Shown piece after piece: positions 41,688 to 50,265 of a stretch of DNA of 64,000 nucleotides. This DNA is from an uncultured Coriobacteriaceae bacterium. Its GTDB lineage: Bacteria; Actinomycetota; Coriobacteriia; Coriobacteriales; Atopobiaceae. Under the pieces are notes generated by a model that saw only the letters and a program-made list of their open reading frames with translations, was not told the origin of the DNA and did not search any database. Position 1 is the stretch's first letter, and the number at the start of each line of letters is the position of its first letter. The DNA lies in NCBI GenBank assembly GCA_902795065.1, contig CADBJR010000002.1, positions 1-64,000 on the forward strand, in the 5' to 3' direction. The translations under genes and the position numbers were made by a program.

Positions 41688-43643
41688 CTACTCGAGCTCG
41701 AAGGCACCGGTATAGAGCTGGTAGTACGTGCCCTTCGCCTCGATGAGCTGGTCGTGCGTGCCGCGCTCGATGATGCGGCCGTGGTCGAGGACGATGATGA
41801 CGTCGGCGTTGCGCACGGTGGAGAGGCGGTGCGCGATGACGAAGGTGGTGCGCCCCTTCATCAGGGCGTCCATGCCGCGCTGGACGATCTGCTCGGTGCG
41901 CGTGTCGATCGAGCTCGTCGCCTCGTCGAGGACCATGACGGGCGGATCGGCGACGGCCGCGCGCGCGATGGAGAGCAGCTGGCGCTGGCCTTGGGAGAGC
42001 GATGCGGCGTTATCGCGCAGCATCGTCTGGTATCCGTCGGGCAGGCGCGTGATGAAGCTGTGTGCGCCTGCGATCTTGGCAGCCTGGATGCACTCCTCGT
42101 CGGTGGCGTTGAGTCGTCCGTAGCGGATGTTGTCCATGACCGTGCCGGTGAAGAGGTTCGTCTCCTGTAGGACCATGCCCACGGCGCGGCGCAGATCCGG
42201 CTTCTTGATCTTCTCGATGTTGATGCCGTCGTAGCGGATCTTGCCCTTCTCGATATCGTAGAAGCGGTTGAGAAGGTTGGTGATGGTCGTCTTGCCCGCT
42301 CCGGTGGCGCCCACGAACGCGACCTTCTGGCCGGGCTTGGCGTAGAGCGAGATGTCATGCAGGACCGTGTGGCCGGGCGTGTAGGCGAAATCGACGTGCT
42401 CGAGCACGATATCTCCTGCGAGCGGCGTGTAGGTGACGGTCCCATCGGCCTGGTGCGGATGCTGCCACGCCCACTGCTTCGTATCCTCGTGGACCGGGAC
42501 GATCTCGCCATCGACGACCTTGCAGCGATGCAGTTCGACGTAGCCCTCATCATGCTCGGGCTTCTCGTCGACGAGCGAGAAGATGCGCTCGGCGCCGGCG
42601 AGTCCCATGACGATGAAGTTGATCTGGTGGGAGATCTGGCCGATGGAGCCTGCGAAGCGCTTGGTGAGGTTGAGGAACGGCACCACGATGTCGATCGAGA
42701 GGACCATGCCGGAGATGGCGAGGTTGGGGACGCCGGAGGTGAGCATGATGCCGCCCGCGAGCGCCACGACAACGTAGGCGAGGTTGCCGAGGTTCATGAG
42801 CACGGGGCCGAGGATGTTCGAGTAGATATTGGCCTGGCGCGCCGCCTCGCAGAGCTCATCGTTGACCTTGTCGAAGGACTCCTCGGTCTCCTTCTCGTGC
42901 GTGAAGACCTTGATGACCTTCTGGCCCGTCATGGATTCCTCCACGAAGCCCTCGGCCGCGGCGAGGTTCTGCTGCTGGGCGAGGAAGAAATGGGCGCTCC
43001 TGCCGCCGAGGATGCGCGTGAGCCACGCCATGAAGCCCACCATGACGAGCACCACGATCGCCAGCCAGACCGAGTACCACAGCATGATCGCGAGGACCGA
43101 CGCCATGGCGAGGGTCATCGTGAGCACGTTGGGAAGCGCCTGGCTGATGAGCTGGCGGATCGTGTCGACGTCGTTGGTGTAGTAGCTCATGACGTCGCCA
43201 TGCTTGTTGCGGTCGAAGTAGGAGATGGGCAGGTCCTCCATATGCTCGAACATCGTGTTGCGGACGTGCATGAGGGTGCCCTGCGTGATGATGGCGCCCA
43301 GCTGCTCGCGTACCGCGACGAGCGCGATCGAGATGATGTAGACGATGATGAGGCGTAGCGCGATATTGGTGATGAGCGGTGCCGCGGAAGCCCAGTCGCC
43401 CTCCTTCCAGTAGTCGCCCACCACGGCGAGCGCCTCCTGCAAAAAGATCGACGGGAGCGACTGGAGGATCGCCGGGGTGATGATGCAGATGATGAAGATC
43501 GGCAGGAGCACGGGGTAGAACTTGAACACCATGCCGACGATGCGCTTGAGCGTGGCGACGGGGTTCTGCGCGCCCTTCGAACGCTTGGCGCGGCTGGACA
43601 GGGGCTTGCGGTCGTCCATGGTCTGGGCATTCTTCTCGGCCAT
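41688..43643 (-). CDS. ABC exporter half-transporter, canonical ATP site
   Basis: A 651-residue half-transporter: six membrane helices (about 40-360) then a nucleotide-binding domain with Walker A GATGAGKTT near 449, signature LSQGQRQLLSIARA near 552 and Walker B VMVLDEATSSID near 573 with the catalytic Glu. The domain has an insert of ~40 residues before the core. The neighbour has Asp at that Glu, so the two match heterodimeric exporters of the LmrCD/TM287-288 type, this being the consensus-site subunit. Its start overlaps the partner's stop by one base. Confidence 0.92.
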   Translation of the reverse strand: MAEKNAQTMDDRKPLSSRAKRSKGAQNPVATLKRIVGMVFKFYPVLLPIFIICIITPAILQSLPSIFLQEALAVVGDYWKEGDWASAAPLITNIALRLIIVYIISIALVAVREQLGAIITQGTLMHVRNTMFEHMEDLPISYFDRNKHGDVMSYYTNDVDTIRQLISQALPNVLTMTLAMASVLAIMLWYSVWLAIVVLVMVGFMAWLTRILGGRSAHFFLAQQQNLAAAEGFVEESMTGQKVIKVFTHEKETEESFDKVNDELCEAARQANIYSNILGPVLMNLGNLAYVVVALAGGIMLTSGVPNLAISGMVLSIDIVVPFLNLTKRFAGSIGQISHQINFIVMGLAGAERIFSLVDEKPEHDEGYVELHRCKVVDGEIVPVHEDTKQWAWQHPHQADGTVTYTPLAGDIVLEHVDFAYTPGHTVLHDISLYAKPGQKVAFVGATGAGKTTITNLLNRFYDIEKGKIRYDGINIEKIKKPDLRRAVGMVLQETNLFTGTVMDNIRYGRLNATDEECIQAAKIAGAHSFITRLPDGYQTMLRDNAASLSQGQRQLLSIARAAVADPPVMVLDEATSSIDTRTEQIVQRGMDALMKGRTTFVIAHRLSTVRNADVIIVLDHGRIIERGTHDQLIEAKGTYYQLYTGAFELE

Positions 43644-45487
43644 CAGGCATCGACCTCCTCTCCCTGAGCCTCTCCATCCAAGGCGATCGCCGCCATCTTG
43701 GAGTCATGGGACTGCTTGTTCTGCGAGGTGTAGGTCTCGCGGTAGATGGTGCTCGTGCGCAGCAGCTCGTCATGCGTGCCGATGGCTGAGATGCGGCCGC
43801 CGTCCATGACGATGATGCGGTCCGCGTCCTCGACCGAGCTCGTGCGCTGCGCGATGATGAGCTTGGTGGTGGAGGGGATGAACTGCTTGAAGCCCGCGCG
43901 GATGCGGCGGTCCGTCTTGGTGTCGACGGCGCTCGTGGAGTCGTCGAGGATAAGGATCTTAGGGCTCTTGAGCAGGGCACGGGCGATGCAGAGGCGCTGC
44001 TTCTGGCCACCGGAGACGTTGGTGCCGCCCTGCTCGATGTAGGTGTCGTACTTGTCGGGGAACAGCTGGATGAACTCATCTGCCTGCGCGAGCTTGCACG
44101 CCTCGAGCATCTCGTCGTCGGTGGCGTCCTTCTTGCCCCAGCGCAGGTTGTCCTTGATCGTGCCCGAGAAGAGCACGTTGCGCTGGAGCACCACGGCAAC
44201 CTGGTCGCGTAGGGTGTCGAGGTCGTAGTCGCGCACGTCGATGCCGCCTACGCTCACGGTTCCCTCGGTGGCGTCGTAGAGGCGGCTGATGAGCTGGATG
44301 AGCGTCGTCTTGGACGAGCCGGTGCCGCCGATGATGCCGATGACCTCGCCGCTCTTGATGTGCAGGTCGATGTCGGTGAGGGCCTTCTCGCCGATGTTGC
44401 CCGCATACTCGAAGCTCACGTGGTCGAAATCGATCGAGCCGTCGGGGACCTCGTAGACGGGGTTCTCGGGGTTGGCGAGATCGCTCTGCTCCTCGAGCAC
44501 CTCGACGATGCGTCGGGCGCTCTCCTCGCTCATGGTGAGCATGACGAAGATCATCGACAGCATGTTGAGGCTCATGAGGATCGAGAAGCCGTAGGTGATG
44601 AGGGCGGAGAGCTGGCCGAGGGCGAGGTTCGTGCCCTGCGACTCGACGATGGCGCGGCTGCCGAAGAAGATGACGAAGACGTACACCACGTTGATCGCGA
44701 GCTGCATGACGGGCATGTTCCAGGCGAGCAGGCGCTCGGCATGCAGGAAGTCGTCGCGGAGGTTGCCCGACGAGGTGTCGAACTTCTGCTTCTCGTACTT
44801 CTCGCGTACGAAGGCCTTGACCACGCGGATGCCCTTGATGTTCTCCTCGACGGTATCGTTGAGGGCATCGTACTTGCGGAAGAGGCGGCGGAAGATGGGC
44901 ATGACGTAGAGCGCGATGCCGAAGAGGAACGTGCCGAGCAGGATGGCGACGATCACGTAGACCGTTGCGAGCGCCCCGCCCGTGATGTAGGCCATGAAGA
45001 TGGCGAAGACCAGCATGAGCGGGCTGCGGATGGCCGTGCGGATGATCTGCATGAAGGCCATCTGGACGAAGCCGACGTCGGTCGTGAGGCGCGTCACGAG
45101 CGAGCTCGTGGAGAAGCGGTCGATGTTGCCGAACGAGAACGACTGGATGTTGTGGAACATGTCGTGGCGGAGGTTCCTCGCGAGGCCGGTGGAGGCGTTC
45201 GCGCAGGTGATGCCCGCGACCGTGCCGCAGGCGAGCGACACGAGCGCCAGCGCCACGAGGATGAGCGAATAGTGCGCGATGGCGTCCATACCCTGGCCCT
45301 CGTTCAGGGCGTTGATGAGCTGCGCCGTGATGAAGGGGATGGTGCATTCGATGATGACCTCGCCCGTGACGAGCAGGGGCGTCAGAAGCGCCGGCCTCTT
45401 GAACTCGCGCACACTCCGGGAGATGCGGCGGAAGATCTGGAAGAGGGAAAGGTGCGAGAGGGTCTTCTCGCGGTTCTCGTCGGCCAT
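43643..45487 (-). CDS. ABC exporter half-transporter, degenerate ATP site
   Basis: A 614-residue partner with six helices then Walker A GGTGSSKTT near 387, signature NVSGGQKQRLCIARALL near 491 and Walker B ILILDDSTSAVD near 513. The Glu that follows Walker B is Asp here, and Lys-neighbour residues in Walker A are Ser-rich, typical of the degenerate site of heterodimers. Substrate unknown; homologues export drugs and lipids. It follows a MarR gene by two bases, so drug- or phenolic-responsive control is likely. The start at 45487 follows AGGAGG. Confidence 0.92.
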   Translation of the reverse strand: MADENREKTLSHLSLFQIFRRISRSVREFKRPALLTPLLVTGEVIIECTIPFITAQLINALNEGQGMDAIAHYSLILVALALVSLACGTVAGITCANASTGLARNLRHDMFHNIQSFSFGNIDRFSTSSLVTRLTTDVGFVQMAFMQIIRTAIRSPLMLVFAIFMAYITGGALATVYVIVAILLGTFLFGIALYVMPIFRRLFRKYDALNDTVEENIKGIRVVKAFVREKYEKQKFDTSSGNLRDDFLHAERLLAWNMPVMQLAINVVYVFVIFFGSRAIVESQGTNLALGQLSALITYGFSILMSLNMLSMIFVMLTMSEESARRIVEVLEEQSDLANPENPVYEVPDGSIDFDHVSFEYAGNIGEKALTDIDLHIKSGEVIGIIGGTGSSKTTLIQLISRLYDATEGTVSVGGIDVRDYDLDTLRDQVAVVLQRNVLFSGTIKDNLRWGKKDATDDEMLEACKLAQADEFIQLFPDKYDTYIEQGGTNVSGGQKQRLCIARALLKSPKILILDDSTSAVDTKTDRRIRAGFKQFIPSTTKLIIAQRTSSVEDADRIIVMDGGRISAIGTHDELLRTSTIYRETYTSQNKQSHDSKMAAIALDGEAQGEEVDA

Positions 45488-45489
45488 GG

Positions 45490-45960
45490 CTAGCAGGCCT
45501 CCTCTCGTTCGCGCGCTTCGATGACGCGCCAGGTGGCGGCGATGCGGTCGAGCATGTCGAGCAGCTCGGTACGTTCGGTTTCGGAGAGGCAGGAGAAGGC
45601 CTCCTCCTCGAACGCGAGCTTCGTTGCGATGAGCTCGCGCGCTTTCTCGAATCCGGAGGGGGTGAGCTCGATGTCGAGTTGGCGGCCGTCGGCGGTTGAG
45701 CGCACGCGCGAGAGGTGCCCGGAGGACTCGAGCTTCGATATGACCTCGGAGAGTGCGGCGCTGCTCACGCAGGACTGCCGTGCGAGCTCGCTTTGGGCCA
45801 TATGGCCGCCGTTGCGGTAGAGGGAGGTCAGGATATGCTGCTTTCCGTTGCGACCCCCCGCATGGACGTGAAGGAAGTGGCCGAAGAAGCCGAAGTCGTG
45901 GAGGAGCCGTCGCTCGGTCGTCTGCTCGCCAAGCGACGCGCATAGTTCGGTGTCGGTCAT
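45490..45960 (-). CDS. MarR family regulator of the ABC exporter
   Basis: A 156-residue MarR protein with winged helix at about residues 45-110 (LTSLYRNGGHMAQSELARQSCVSSAALSEVISKLESSGHLSRVRSTADGRQLDIELT) between dimerisation helices. I start it at 45960 (MTDTELC), giving usual family length; the in-frame extension to 46095 has no homology. TTGACA, a perfect -35, occurs upstream on this strand near 46025. It is the first gene of marR-ABC-ABC-PHP and probably represses it. Confidence 0.85.
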   Translation of the reverse strand: MTDTELCASLGEQTTERRLLHDFGFFGHFLHVHAGGRNGKQHILTSLYRNGGHMAQSELARQSCVSSAALSEVISKLESSGHLSRVRSTADGRQLDIELTPSGFEKARELIATKLAFEEEAFSCLSETERTELLDMLDRIAATWRVIEAREREEAC

Positions 45961-46393
45961 GGATGCCCGTTTCGTACGTGATTCGATAACGCCTTCAATA
46001 CCTTCCGCCTTGGTTGAAAAAATGTCAAGGTACCTAACAAAATGAAGAGATAAATGTCTCATGCAAGGAGACCCGGAATTGTTGAGAAGCGCCAAACCCG
46101 TTTATTGCCCGAGTGTTACACCCCTACACTGCTTGTCGTCCAATCATTTCCAAAGTTGGGGAAGATCGAGATAAGAAGCTCTTGATGATGCTTGTCCAAC
46201 GTTTGCAAGTTAACGCAAAAGCTCGCTCATTAACTCGGTATTATTCATGTGAACGTAAGAGGTGTAAAACGCAAAGATTATAGAGCTGCGCGCGCGTTCA
46301 GCTGAAATGGGATGCACACTGTTGTATGGAAGAAGGAAGTACGACGGATTCTTTCTTAGCTGCGAGGGACTGCTTCTGGTGAAAGGATGAGAG
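45961..46393. other. Gene-free interval between marR and the lipoprotein
   Basis: This 433-base stretch is more AT-rich than its surroundings and holds the divergent promoters. On the minus strand TTGACA lies near 46025 next to the 8-base palindrome AGGTACCT, a possible MarR contact. On the plus strand TATAGA (46279-46284) may be a -10. No open frame with a ribosome site or known RNA fold was seen. Confidence 0.4.
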
Positions 46394-47155
46394 ATGAAGA
46401 AGTACCGCTCTATCGCGCTGCTCATCTCAGTTCTTGCAATTTGCCTGGGGCTGATCGCCTGCGCGGCTTCCGATACGCGCAGGGAGCTCGGTTTCAACAC
46501 CGACGTGGCGACGGAGGTCATCGTTGCCAACGGCCTCGATCAGGAGATCACCACCCTCGGCTACGGCAACCTCGAGGAGGGGTGGTCCGTTGAGTTCGAC
46601 CTGCAGGAGGGCGATCAGGCGCCCCTCGCCGTCGATGAGGAGTGCCACCTCTTCATGGAGAACGACGGGAAGCCCGTCGACATCCTCGTGACATGTGCCG
46701 ACGGCACCGCATACGAAATTCCCTCCGTTCCCGTGCAGGCCGGGATGAGTGTCCGGCTGGTCGCCGCAGATGGCATCGCCTATGCGGAATACACCGATGC
46801 TGACGGGAACACGGGCAGCACCAAGGATGCCGCGCTCGAGCGCAAGGCGAAGCTCGAGAAGGAGGAAGCCGATATGGCCGCCGCGGATGCCGTGCTCGAG
46901 CTCGCGTCCGCTCTTCCGGAGGGCGACGCCCTGACGCTCGATGCCGAGGGCGCCATCGTTGCAGCCCGCAAGGCGTATGACGAGCTTACCGAGGACCAGA
47001 AGCATCTCATCGTCTCCGAAGCCGCCCTTCAGATGATCGAGGCGGCCGAGCAGGGTCTTCAGGCCGCCAAAGATGCCGAGGCTGCCCGCATCGCCGCAGA
47101 GGAAGCGGCTGCCGAGGAGACCTACTACGAGGAAGACTACAGCTACGACGATTGA
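46394..47155 (+). CDS. Lipoprotein with C-terminal helical repeat, frameshifted near its end
   Basis: A 253-residue surface lipoprotein: signal peptide with lipobox GLIAC, a beta-type domain (residues 30-140, ATEVIVANGLDQEITTLGYGNLEE, with SVEFDLQEG), then a Lys/Glu/Ala helical tail including AARKAYDELTEDQKHLI, a motif common in Gram-positive surface proteins. It ends EEDYSYDD because a 19-base duplication shifts the frame; 25 further codons (to the stop at 47231, ending CLDDPVYRN) lie in +1. The lipoprotein may still function without them. The function is unknown. Confidence 0.78.
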   Translation: MKKYRSIALLISVLAICLGLIACAASDTRRELGFNTDVATEVIVANGLDQEITTLGYGNLEEGWSVEFDLQEGDQAPLAVDEECHLFMENDGKPVDILVTCADGTAYEIPSVPVQAGMSVRLVAADGIAYAEYTDADGNTGSTKDAALERKAKLEKEEADMAAADAVLELASALPEGDALTLDAEGAIVAARKAYDELTEDQKHLIVSEAALQMIEAAEQGLQAAKDAEAARIAAEEAAAEETYYEEDYSYDD

Positions 47156-47172
47156 CTACAGCTATGATGATT
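47135..47172 (+). repeat. 19-base tandem duplication causing a frameshift
   Basis: GACTACAGCTACGACGATT (47135-47153) is followed by GACTACAGCTATGATGATT (47154-47172); two bases differ. Removing one copy restores a continuous frame to 47231. Confidence 0.9.
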
Positions 47173-47253
47173 ATTCGGCACCGTCCCAGAGCGAGGACGA
47201 CTGCCTGGACGATCCAGTGTACCGCAACTAGCGGCTTCGATAGAGCAGCTCGT

Positions 47254-47287
47254 ACGGCGCATCCCCAAGGGGTGCGCCGTATTTTGA
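47254..47287 (+). terminator. Terminator after the lipoprotein
   Basis: ACGGCGCA...CCCC / GGGG...TGCGCCGT stem with a short loop followed by ATTTTG. Confidence 0.75.
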
Positions 47288-47294
47288 TGCGCCG

Positions 47295-48128
47295 CTATGC
47301 CTCGATCAATCTGAGCAGCTCGTAGACGACCATGTCGGGCCGGCGCTTGGGGATGGAGTGGCCGCATTCGGGCACGACGGAAAGCCGTGCGCCGGGAATG
47401 GAGCGCCAGATCGCCACGGTCTCATCGTCGCGGATGCAGTCGAATTCGCCCACCATGACCGTTGCTGGGCACGAGATCGCCGCAAGCGATTCTGCGGGGA
47501 TATGCGGCTCGAGGAGCATGAGTTCGAGCAGGTCCGCGGCCGCAGAGGCCTCATCGGGCGTCGGCGAGAGGAGCGAGGGGTCGATGCCGCCGTTCGAATC
47601 CCAGCCCGCATCTGCCCAATCCCGAAGCTGCGCGACATTCTCCGCGAGGTTCCAATCGGGTTCCTCGAGTACGCCCTCGGGTGTGAGGTTCGCACCAACG
47701 GAAAGCACCGATGCGACCCGTTCGGGATGGTCGCGGGCGATGAGCAGCGCCTCGATGGCGCCGTCGGAGAAACCGACGATGTGGACGCGCCTGATGCCGA
47801 GCTCGTCGAGCACGGCGAGCGCGTCGTCGGCCATGAGCTCGTAGGTGAGCCGCGTGCTTCCGAGCGTGGATTTCCCCTGACCGCGCGAGTCGATCGCCAC
47901 GACGTGATGCCCTGCCTCGACGCAGACGTCGATTGCCGGCCCGAAGATACCGTGCTCCTCACCATTTCCGTGGAGGAAGAGCACGGGGGTTGCATCGGTG
48001 CGCGCTCCGTACACGAACGAGGCGATGCGTGCGCCATCCGCCATCTCGATCGAGCGGGCGATGGAAGGCGCCGAGGATGGGCGCAGGTAGGGGCTCGGGA
48101 AGTGCAGCTGCGGCGGAATCGGAGGCAT
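47295..48128 (-). CDS. Alpha/beta-hydrolase fold protein
   Basis: A 277-residue hydrolase. The nucleophile elbow is VGFSDGAIEA, the oxyanion block is LFLHGNGEEHG, the acid lies in VMVGEFDCIRDDE and the His in VVPECGHSIPKRRP. It has no signal peptide. Its ATG is one base after the stop of the tRNA-ligase-like gene, so the two are co-translated. Substrate unknown; the family covers esterases, peptidases and dehalogenases. Confidence 0.85.
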   Translation of the reverse strand: MPPIPPQLHFPSPYLRPSSAPSIARSIEMADGARIASFVYGARTDATPVLFLHGNGEEHGIFGPAIDVCVEAGHHVVAIDSRGQGKSTLGSTRLTYELMADDALAVLDELGIRRVHIVGFSDGAIEALLIARDHPERVASVLSVGANLTPEGVLEEPDWNLAENVAQLRDWADAGWDSNGGIDPSLLSPTPDEASAAADLLELMLLEPHIPAESLAAISCPATVMVGEFDCIRDDETVAIWRSIPGARLSVVPECGHSIPKRRPDMVVYELLRLIEA

Positions 48129-48129
48129 G

Positions 48130-50136
48130 CTACTTCTGGCTCTCGTGCTTCTCGAAGAAGTCGAAGCGGGGCGGCAGCTCCTCGATGCGGTAGTCCTCGG
48201 GCTTGTCGGCATAGCACGAGATGATCTCGCGCACGCTCTCGAAGGCGTGATCCCATGAGAAGAAGAGCGGCTTCACAACATGGAGCATGCGTGCGATGAG
48301 CTCGCAGCCCTCGGGCACCACGGGGTGCATGAGCAGCGTGAGCGTGCGCAGGTAGCGGAACGCGTCGGCAAGCGCCCGGCGGTACGCCGCGTCGTCGCCC
48401 TTGGCAGCCTTGGATGCATCGTCCCAGCGCTTGTTCGCCGTGCGGCCGAACTCCTCGGCGATCGAGAGGGCCTCATGGGCGTTGAAGGCATGCGCTGCGC
48501 GCTCGAAATCGAGCGTGGCCTTATCGCAGAGATCGACGCACTCGTCGGAGGGATCCTCCTCGGGCAGATAGCAGCCGCAGGCGCGGGCGGCACCGTAGAA
48601 GCAGCTGCGGGCGAGGCGGTTGAAGATGTTGGTGAGGAACGCGCTCTCCTTGAGGGCGGGGTCGACCACACGTGGGTCGTCCTTCACGAGGACCTCCTCG
48701 CCGGTCGCCTTGTCCTTGCGCGAGACGCTCGTGTCGAACGCCTTGGGCGAGAAGCTCACGGCCTTGGCGTCGAGGCCGAGGCTGAGCCAGTGCGCGCGCA
48801 GCTGCTCTGCGGTGTAGTAATCGAGCAGCTCGGAGGCCATGGGCGGTTTGATGGCGCCCGAGCTCGAGGCCTTCTTGTTCATGAACAGGATGTGGTAGTT
48901 CGCGATGGGCGTGTCCTGGAAGAGCCCCCAGTCGAGCGCCTCCCACATGGCGGGCTGGGCGATGCAGTAGAAGTAGATGTTGTCCTGCCCGATGAACTGG
49001 TAGACGCGCGCGTCCTTATCGCACCACCAGTCGCGCCAATCCTGGGAGGAGTAGCGGCCGGGCTCGGCGGTCGCGAGCGCGGTCTGGGTGAACGAGATGG
49101 GCGCCCAGAGGCTCTCGGGCCAGACCCACACGGTGAGGCCGGAAACATCCTCGAGGTCGGGAGAGGGAACGCCCCAATCGATGTTGCCGGTGATGCGGAA
49201 GGGCAGAAGCGTCTTGCCCGTGCGGAAGCGGATGCCCGCGCTCTCGAGGACCGCGCGTGCGGCGTCACGCTCCTTCCAGCTTGCGAACGCCACCGAGAAC
49301 GACGTCTGGTTGCCCTCCGCCTCACGCAGTGTGTGCTCGGGCAGAGACGGGGCGACGTCGTCGAATGCAGTACGGTAATCGTTCTGGATGTAGATGACGG
49401 GGTCGACGAGCGACTCGCGCACGGTCTTCACGACGATGTCGCGCACCTGCGGATCCTCCGCCCACACGTCGGTGAGCCCCTCGAGCTGCCTGCGGTATGC
49501 GGGCAGGTCGAAGTACCAGTTGTCGACGGGGCGCAGCTCGGGCGTGGTGCCCGTGAGCTGCGAGACGGGGGCGATGAGCTCCTCGGGGTCGAACTGATGG
49601 CCGAGGTCGCACTCGTCCGCGTAGGCCTTCTCGCTCTTGCAGCCGCGCACGGGACAGCGGCCCACGACCTGGCGTCCGTTGAGGAACTGGCCCGCCTGCA
49701 CGTCGTAGAACTGGCGCGTGGACATCTTCATCAGGCTGCCCTTCTCGTGCAGGCGCCTGATGAGGCGGTCGGAGAGATCGGCGTGGAAGCTGCGTGCCGG
49801 CTCGAGGCCCGATCCCGCGAAGATGTCGAGCGAGATCCCATAGGCGTCGAGCGCTTCCTTCTGGAGGTCGTGGTTGGCGCGGACATAATCCTCGATGGTG
49901 CCCTCGTAGCCCTCCTCGGCGACCTTCTTGCGGTAGCCCTCCATGATGGGGGAGCCGTAGCAGTCGGTGCCCGAGACGAACAGGACGTTCTCCCGGCCGA
50001 TGCGGTCGCGCAGGAACCGTGCGAAGAAGTCCGCCGGTACAAAGACGCCGCCGATGTGGCCGAAATGCAGGCTCTTGTTGCCGTAGGGCATGCCGCCGGT
50101 GATGACGGCGCGTGCGGGGAAGGAGGGTCGTGCCAT
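48130..50136 (-). CDS. Class I tRNA ligase of the methionyl type, KMSKS motif not conserved
   Basis: A 668-residue class I aminoacyl-tRNA-synthetase fold. The HIGH motif is MPYGNKSLHFGHIGG and the MetRS-like SGTDCYGSPIMEGYRKK follows. A Cys/His cluster (GRCPVRGC, DECDLGHQFDPEEL) matches the MetRS zinc knuckle. At the KMSKS position the sequence is MNKKASSSGAIKPP. The C-terminus is helical, as in anticodon-binding domains. It could be a variant MetRS or a paralogue acting on another substrate; whether a normal metG exists elsewhere cannot be seen. AAGGA supports the ATG at 50136. Confidence 0.75.
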   Translation of the reverse strand: MARPSFPARAVITGGMPYGNKSLHFGHIGGVFVPADFFARFLRDRIGRENVLFVSGTDCYGSPIMEGYRKKVAEEGYEGTIEDYVRANHDLQKEALDAYGISLDIFAGSGLEPARSFHADLSDRLIRRLHEKGSLMKMSTRQFYDVQAGQFLNGRQVVGRCPVRGCKSEKAYADECDLGHQFDPEELIAPVSQLTGTTPELRPVDNWYFDLPAYRRQLEGLTDVWAEDPQVRDIVVKTVRESLVDPVIYIQNDYRTAFDDVAPSLPEHTLREAEGNQTSFSVAFASWKERDAARAVLESAGIRFRTGKTLLPFRITGNIDWGVPSPDLEDVSGLTVWVWPESLWAPISFTQTALATAEPGRYSSQDWRDWWCDKDARVYQFIGQDNIYFYCIAQPAMWEALDWGLFQDTPIANYHILFMNKKASSSGAIKPPMASELLDYYTAEQLRAHWLSLGLDAKAVSFSPKAFDTSVSRKDKATGEEVLVKDDPRVVDPALKESAFLTNIFNRLARSCFYGAARACGCYLPEEDPSDECVDLCDKATLDFERAAHAFNAHEALSIAEEFGRTANKRWDDASKAAKGDDAAYRRALADAFRYLRTLTLLMHPVVPEGCELIARMLHVVKPLFFSWDHAFESVREIISCYADKPEDYRIEELPPRFDFFEKHESQK

Positions 50137-50212
50137 GTGCATGTCCTTTATGTCGAAAACGTCATTCCAACCTCCCAATTATCCCACAACGCCGCCACGA
50201 GGTGCTATCCTT

Positions 50213-50221
50213 GCGCGTGTT
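50213..50221 (+). promoter_or_regulatory. Extended -10 of the aldolase gene
   Basis: TG-C-TATCCT, 45 bases before the ATG at 50266; no clear -35. Confidence 0.45.
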
Positions 50222-50265
50222 GATTTGTCGGATACGCCGACAGGACTCTATGAGGGGAGATCAGC

